Assembly: GCF_002026305.1 (NCBI RefSeq)
Contig: NZ_MVAB01000001.1
Location: forward strand, 2,402,625-2,466,624
Source of the DNA: Vagococcus martis
GTDB lineage: Bacteria > Bacillota > Bacilli > Lactobacillales > Vagococcaceae
Length of the DNA: 64,000 nt
Direction: 5' to 3'
Both the position numbers and the translations under genes were made by a program. Positions within the stretch are counted from its first letter, which is position 1. Each line of letters starts with the position of its first letter. This document shows positions 59,448-64,000 of this stretch, in pieces. The notes beneath the pieces are model-generated. The model worked only from the letters and a program-made list of their open reading frames with translations. It had not been told where the DNA came from and did not search any database.

Positions 59448-60869
59448 TTATTCTTCATTAATTTCAGTTGTTGTTCCTGGTGTATTGAATTTATCTTTAT
59501 CAAACGTGCCTTCCCATTTATCGACAACTACCGCAGATACCATACTTCCGGCAACGTTTAACATGGTACGTCCCATATCAACAATTGGGTCAATACCAAA
59601 TACAGCACCAATACTAGAAATAGCTGATCCGTATCCTAAACCATTTAATGTGACCGTTGCGGCAACAGTAGCCGTTCCTGGTACACCGGCAATCCCGATA
59701 GATCCAACTGTAACGACAACAACTACTAAGACAAAGAATGAAAAGTCCATTGTCGCACCCGCTGCAGCAGCGACAAGTGTTCCTAACATCGCAGGGAATA
59801 CACCCGCACAACCGTTCATCCCAATTGTTGTTCCCAGTGTCGCAACAAAGTTAGATGTTTCACCTGATACACCCATATCTTTTTCAAGTGTTTGTAAGGT
59901 ATAAGGTAGCGTCCCGACACTTGAACGAGATGAAAAGGCAAACAATAACGTTGTAAATGCTTTTTTATAAAATGTTACTGGATTAACACCCATGAATATT
60001 AGGATTACAACATACACAAGTAACATAATAATAACACCTGTATAAAGAGCGGCGATAAATCCTAACATGCTAATAACAGATTGCACACCATTTGTAATGA
60101 TTGTATTACTTACAAGAGCCACAACACCATATGGCATTAACTTAATCACATTAGTTAAAACAGAATTTACTGTCACACGTAATGAATCTAAAAAAGTAAT
60201 AAACGGTGCCACTTCAGTCGGTTTTTTAACCTTCAAAAAGCGAATAGCTGTGGCAAACATCGCCGCAATAATCACGACTGATACAATACTGCCATTATCT
60301 CCCATAACACTTGTGATGTTATTTGGAATTAACTTTAAGAAAAATTCTGGAAAACTTTGAGCGGCAATATTATTAATAAATTCAGATTTTTGTTCAGTTA
60401 AATCTCCGGCAAAACTAACAGCATTAAGATTGAACAACTTCACCACTAAAATCCCAACAATAGCCGAAATCGCTGTAGTACTTAATAATGTAATAAACGT
60501 TCTAGTAGTCAAACTTTTAATCCGGTCTCCTTGCACATCCACTACCACTTTAATAATAGATAAAAACACAACAGGAACGGCAAGTAATTGAACAAGTTTT
60601 AAAAATCCAGATCCTATTAACCCATACCATACTGAGATTTCTCCTCTGGCATGATCAATATAAATCCCATTTTTACTACTCACTGCATCAAACCCAATCC
60701 CTAACACAAGACCGATGATCAAAGCGATAATCATGCGTTTTGAAAAACTAACTTTCTTGTCCTTGAGTATTCTTAAGCACATGATTGCCGCACCTAACAA
60801 TACAATAGCAATCAACGTATAAAAATTACTCACTTTTAAAAACTGTGAAAAAAATGGAACATCTATCAT
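59448..60869 (-). CDS. tcyP: L-cystine symporter TcyP
   Basis: A 473-residue dicarboxylate/amino acid:cation symporter (SLC1-like fold) with about eight transmembrane helices and two hairpin loops. Blocks present: LLAVPVVFLSIIKVVVDVQG, AFSSRSSVGTLPYTLQTLE (HP1) and MNGCAGVFPAMLGTLVAAAAG (HP2 region). This pattern matches Bacillus TcyP (YhcL), a cystine importer. I start it at ATG 60869, nine bases after AAAGGAG. A 16-bp palindrome lies just upstream. The trans-sulfuration gene nearby fits sulfur amino acid metabolism. Confidence 0.9.
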   Translation of the reverse strand: MIDVPFFSQFLKVSNFYTLIAIVLLGAAIMCLRILKDKKVSFSKRMIIALIIGLVLGIGFDAVSSKNGIYIDHARGEISVWYGLIGSGFLKLVQLLAVPVVFLSIIKVVVDVQGDRIKSLTTRTFITLLSTTAISAIVGILVVKLFNLNAVSFAGDLTEQKSEFINNIAAQSFPEFFLKLIPNNITSVMGDNGSIVSVVIIAAMFATAIRFLKVKKPTEVAPFITFLDSLRVTVNSVLTNVIKLMPYGVVALVSNTIITNGVQSVISMLGFIAALYTGVIIMLLVYVVILIFMGVNPVTFYKKAFTTLLFAFSSRSSVGTLPYTLQTLEKDMGVSGETSNFVATLGTTIGMNGCAGVFPAMLGTLVAAAAGATMDFSFFVLVVVVVTVGSIGIAGVPGTATVAATVTLNGLGYGSAISSIGAVFGIDPIVDMGRTMLNVAGSMVSAVVVDKWEGTFDKDKFNTPGTTTEINEE

Positions 60870-60887
60870 GAATATCATCTCCTTTTT

Positions 60888-60903
60888 ATCAGTCTGTACT
60901 GAT
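60888..60903. promoter_or_regulatory. Palindrome upstream of tcyP
   Basis: ATCAGT-CTGT-ACTGAT is a perfect 6-bp inverted repeat with a 4-base centre in the 5' untranslated region, adjacent to the ribosome site. It could be an operator or an RNA hairpin; the regulator is not identifiable. Confidence 0.4.
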
Positions 60904-60942
60904 ATCATCTGTTAAAACTCTATAAATAAGTCCTACTATTTG

Positions 60943-61302
60943 TTACTTATGGATAATAAACTCTACTTCTAATAAAGCACCTTTTGGTAGTTTTGCAACT
61001 TGAAAAGCTGATCTTGCAGGTGTTTTGTCTGTAAAATAACTCCCATAAATATCATTAAATGTATTGAAATGCTCTAAGTCTTGTAAGAAACACGTTGTTT
61101 TGACAATCGCATTAAAGTCCACTCCAACTTCATCTAATATCAATTTGATGTTTTCCATCACTTGTTTTGCCTGACCTTCAATTGTATCTGATACAATATC
61201 TCCTGTTTCAACATCAATTGGGATTTGACCGGAAACAAAAATTAAATCTCCTGCTTCACGAAACACTGAGTAAGGGCCAATTGGCTTTGGTAATTTTGAC
61301 AT
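60943..61302 (-). CDS. ridA: RidA family enamine/imine deaminase
   Basis: A 119-residue protein that hydrolyses reactive enamine/imine intermediates such as 2-aminoacrylate released by PLP enzymes. The active-site Arg is in PARSAFQVAKLPKGALLEVE, and the C-terminal Glu is present. I start it at ATG 61302 (MSKLPKPIGPYS) behind GGAGG; the longer frame lacks a ribosome site. Its place between cystine uptake and a trans-sulfuration PLP enzyme fits the removal of aminoacrylate from cysteine/cystine breakdown. Confidence 0.93.
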   Translation of the reverse strand: MSKLPKPIGPYSVFREAGDLIFVSGQIPIDVETGDIVSDTIEGQAKQVMENIKLILDEVGVDFNAIVKTTCFLQDLEHFNTFNDIYGSYFTDKTPARSAFQVAKLPKGALLEVEFIIHK

Positions 61303-61524
61303 AATCATCCTCCATTCCTGATTTATAAATGTCATTATACACAAAATATCCATGATTTAAAAAAATATGCTCTCAAAAATGACGATTTATTTGAAATTTT
61401 ATTCATATGAACGTTTTTTAATACATGATAAAATCATTTTCTTCATTGACAGCGCATACATTTAAGTGTTACTTTCAAGTTATGTTAATATGATTATTGT
61501 TCACTTACAATTGGAGGGGGTTTT

Positions 61525-62658
61525 ATGAACATCAATACAAAATTATTACACGGATATTCTGTTATCGACAAAGAAACTGGAGCAGCCTCTATTCCAAAAT
61601 ACCAAACATCCACGTTCCATCAAGATGATGTCTTCCATCATACTGGATACAACTACACTCGGTTCGGTAATCCAACCATCACAGCAGTTGAGGAATGCAT
61701 CGCATCTCTTGAGTGTGCCAAATTTGGTTTAGCCTTTTCTTCAGGTATGGCAGCTATCAATTCGGTTTTATTTATGTTATCTCAAGGAGATCACTTAATT
61801 TTAGGAAAAAACATTTATGGTGGTACTTATCAGATTGTGACGGAATTTCTAACACGTTTTGGAGTGGAACATACTTTCGTTGATGAATCTGATGTTTCGG
61901 CATGGGAAAATGCCATTCAACCAAATACGAAATTATTTTATTTGGAGACACCATCAAACCCTTTATTAACGATTACAGACTTAAAAGCTGTTTGTCATTT
62001 GGCAAAAAAACATGACATTTTAACTGTTTGTGACAACACATTTATGACACCTATTCATCAACAACCACTCGATTTTGGGGTCGATATTGTCATTCACAGT
62101 GCCACAAAATTTATTAATGGTCATAGTGATATTTTAGCCGGACTCATTGCGACAAATGATAAAGAACTATACTTAACGCTCAAAAAACATCAAAAAGCAT
62201 TAGGAAGTATTTTAGGCGTTGAAGATGCGTGGTTACTTCTTAGAGGGGTTAAAACAATGGGACTTCGCATGAAACAATCCGTTAAAAATGCAGCTAAAAT
62301 CGCAGACTTTTTAGCAAATCACGATGAAATAAAATCTGTTTATTACCCTGGACTAACATCTCATCCTCAAGCAGACATTCATCAAGCACAAACACAATCT
62401 GGTGGCGCTGTTTTAAGTTTTGAGTTAAGTTGTGAGGACAAAGTGGCAGACTTCTTCAATAAATGTCAAATCCCTATTGTGGCTGTCAGTCTTGGCGGTG
62501 TTGAGTCGATTTTATCTTATCCTTGGACCATGTCACATGCCTGTATGCCTGAAGAAGAACGCATCAAAATGGGCGTTACCTCAACGTTGATTCGTCTATC
62601 TTGTGGTATTGAGGATTGTGATGATTTAATTAGTGATTTAGAAAATGCACTGAAATAA
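61525..62658 (+). CDS. Trans-sulfuration PLP enzyme (cystathionine lyase/synthase family)
   Basis: A 377-residue Cys/Met-metabolism PLP enzyme. YNYTRFGNPT binds the cofactor phosphate from the neighbouring subunit, FSSGMAAINSV and DNTFMTPI are conserved, and the PLP Lys is in VIHSATKFINGHSD. The family includes cystathionine beta-lyase, gamma-lyase and gamma-synthase, which cannot be separated with confidence by eye; the neighbouring tcyP and ridA favour a lyase. GGAGGGGG precedes the ATG. TTGACA at 61446-61451 is a possible -35. Confidence 0.88.
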   Translation: MNINTKLLHGYSVIDKETGAASIPKYQTSTFHQDDVFHHTGYNYTRFGNPTITAVEECIASLECAKFGLAFSSGMAAINSVLFMLSQGDHLILGKNIYGGTYQIVTEFLTRFGVEHTFVDESDVSAWENAIQPNTKLFYLETPSNPLLTITDLKAVCHLAKKHDILTVCDNTFMTPIHQQPLDFGVDIVIHSATKFINGHSDILAGLIATNDKELYLTLKKHQKALGSILGVEDAWLLLRGVKTMGLRMKQSVKNAAKIADFLANHDEIKSVYYPGLTSHPQADIHQAQTQSGGAVLSFELSCEDKVADFFNKCQIPIVAVSLGGVESILSYPWTMSHACMPEEERIKMGVTSTLIRLSCGIEDCDDLISDLENALK

Positions 62659-62660
62659 GC

Positions 62661-62694
62661 AAAAGACCAAGCCACAATCGACTTGGTCTTTTTT
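62661..62694. terminator. Bidirectional terminator
   Basis: AAAAGACCAAG and CTTGGTCTTTT are perfect arms between convergent genes. Confidence 0.85.
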
Positions 62695-62697
62695 GTA

Positions 62698-64000
62698 TTA
62701 TTTACTGTAGTTTTTCACTTCAGCAACCACTGATTCAACAAATAATGGTAATTTCACTGTTTCAGTTTCTTTGCTTCCGTATTTACGGACATTGACTTCG
62801 CCGTTGTCTAACTCTTTATCTCCCACAACGATTTGATATGGAATTTTTTGAGTTTGAGATTCACGAATCTTGTAACCCATTTTTTCGTTACGATCGTCCA
62901 CTTCAAAACGTAATCCTAAACTATTTAATTGCTCTTTGATTTCAAAAGCATAATCACTATGTAAATCTAAGTTAACTGGAATGATTGTTCCTTGAACTGG
63001 TGCTAACCAAGTTGGGAAGGCTCCTTTATACACTTCAGTTAAGTAAGCCACAAAACGTTCCATTGTCGATACGATACCACGATGGATAACAACTGGACGA
63101 TGAGTGTTTTCCCCATCTTGCCCAACATAAGTTAAGTCAAAACGTTCAGGTAATAAGAAGTCTAATTGGATAGTTGATAATGTTTCTTCCATACCTAAGG
63201 CAGTTTTTACTTGCACGTCAAGTTTAGGACCATAGAACGCTGCTTCGCCTTCTGCTTCAAAGTATTCTAACCCTAATTCATCAATGGCTTCTTTCAGCAT
63301 TGTTTGAGCTTTTTCCCACATTTCATCATCGTCAAAGTATTTTTCAGTGTTTTCTGGGTCTCTGTAACTTAAACGGAAACGATAATCTGTAATATTGAAA
63401 TCTTCGTATACGGCAACCATTAATTCTAATGTACGTTTGAATTCATCTTTGATTTGATCTGGGCGAACAAATGTATGACCGTCATTTAATGTCATTTCAC
63501 GCACACGTTGTAAACCTGATAACGCACCTGATTTTTCATAACGATGCATCATACCAAGTTCAGCGATACGAATTGGCAATTCACGGTAACTATGAACATC
63601 GTTTTTATAAACCATCATATGATGTGGGCAGTTCATTGGACGTAATACTAACATTTCGCCATCTCCCATGTCCATTGGTGGGAACATGTCTTCATGGTAA
63701 TGATCCCAGTGACCAGAAGTTTTGTAAAATTCAACATTTGCCATAATTGGTGTGTAAACGTGTTGGTACCCTAAGCTGATTTCTTTATCCGTAATGTAGC
63801 GTTCGATTGTACGACGAATTGTCGCACCTTTTGGTAACCAAAATGGTAAACCAGAACCAACTTCAGGACTTAGCATAAATAAGTCTAATTCTTTCCCAAG
63901 TTTTCTATGGTCACGTTCTTTCGCTTCTTCACGCATTTTGATGTATTCTTTTAATGCTTTTTTATCAAAGAATGCTGTTCCGTAAACACGTTGCATCATA
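62698..64000 (-). CDS. thrS: Threonyl-tRNA synthetase, C-terminal 433 residues
   Basis: The frame runs off the right edge, so the N-terminal TGS and most of the editing domain (about 210 residues) are missing. The class II core is present: motif 2 in [18 protein letters not shown] with [11 protein letters not shown], zinc ligands in [10 protein letters not shown], motif 3 and the C-terminal anticodon domain ([17 protein letters not shown] onwards). It charges tRNA-Thr in the cytoplasm. Any T-box leader would lie outside the window. Confidence 0.97.
   Translation of the reverse strand, partial: MMQRVYGTAFFDKKALKEYIKMREEAKERDHRKLGKELDLFMLSPEVGSGLPFWLPKGATIRRTIERYITDKEISLGYQHVYTPIMANVEFYKTSGHWDHYHEDMFPPMDMGDGEMLVLRPMNCPHHMMVYKNDVHSYRELPIRIAELGMMHRYEKSGALSGLQRVREMTLNDGHTFVRPDQIKDEFKRTLELMVAVYEDFNITDYRFRLSYRDPENTEKYFDDDEMWEKAQTMLKEAIDELGLEYFEAEGEAAFYGPKLDVQVKTALGMEETLSTIQLDFLLPERFDLTYVGQDGENTHRPVVIHRGIVSTMERFVAYLTEVYKGAFPTWLAPVQGTIIPVNLDLHSDYAFEIKEQLNSLGLRFEVDDRNEKMGYKIRESQTQKIPYQIVVGDKELDNGEVNVRKYGSKETETVKLPLFVESVVAEVKNYSK

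Overview
This 64 kb window is low-GC Gram-positive chromosome. LPXTG anchoring, lysine-type MurE, a PyrR-attenuated pyr operon, an enterococcal-type aro operon and XerS (the single-recombinase system of streptococci and lactococci) point to Lactobacillales. My best guess is Vagococcus or a close relative in Enterococcaceae; that is inference from gene content, not a search.

Layout. Positions 1-1.5 kb: the end of a 6-phospho-beta-glucosidase gene and an IS200-type element. 1.5-16.2 kb: a transglutaminase-like protein, an Eis-type acetyltransferase (reverse strand), typA, a DUF3796-like/XRE pair, small membrane proteins, a 1469-residue LPXTG nucleotidase, a penicillin V acylase-like enzyme, a VOC protein and a short tyrosine recombinase. 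16.5-26.1 kb: a GNAT gene, then aroE-aroF-aroB-aroC-tyrA-aroA-aroK-pheA plus an ABC ATPase. 26.1-29 kb: a dif-like site, xerS and a DUF998 protein. 29-46 kb: aspartate 4-decarboxylase, murE, a lipoprotein, an exonuclease, a Dyp peroxidase, a TrpXYZ-type transporter operon, a MapZ-like protein, rqcH, a GH43-like propeller and several small genes. 46.7-58.4 kb: the pyr operon (pyrR-P-B-C-carA-carB-pyrK-D-F-E, reverse strand). 58.4-64 kb: an RluD-type pseudouridine synthase, tcyP, ridA, a trans-sulfuration enzyme and the 3' two thirds of thrS.

Most notable. Two separate operons for aromatic amino acids, aro (17.1-17.4 kb, forward) and the TrpXYZ-type transporter (38.4-38.7 kb, reverse), each carry a short leader ORF. 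One ends in Tyr-Tyr-Phe-Ser-Tyr-Phe-Arg, the other in Trp-Gln-Thr-Trp-Arg-Arg. In both, the first arm of a chain of mutually exclusive hairpins starts at or next to the stop codon, and the chain ends in an intrinsic terminator. This is the layout of ribosome-mediated attenuation, with an extra switch step compared with the classical trp leader, and there is no T-box. Both leaders predict the same logic: a ribosome stalled at the aromatic codons leaves arm 1 free and gives read-through; a ribosome that reaches the stop codon covers arm 1 and gives termination.

The window also appears to span the replication terminus. A 31-bp dif-like site lies about 100 bp upstream of xerS, and the dominant gene orientation flips from forward to reverse just beyond it, near 29.07 kb.
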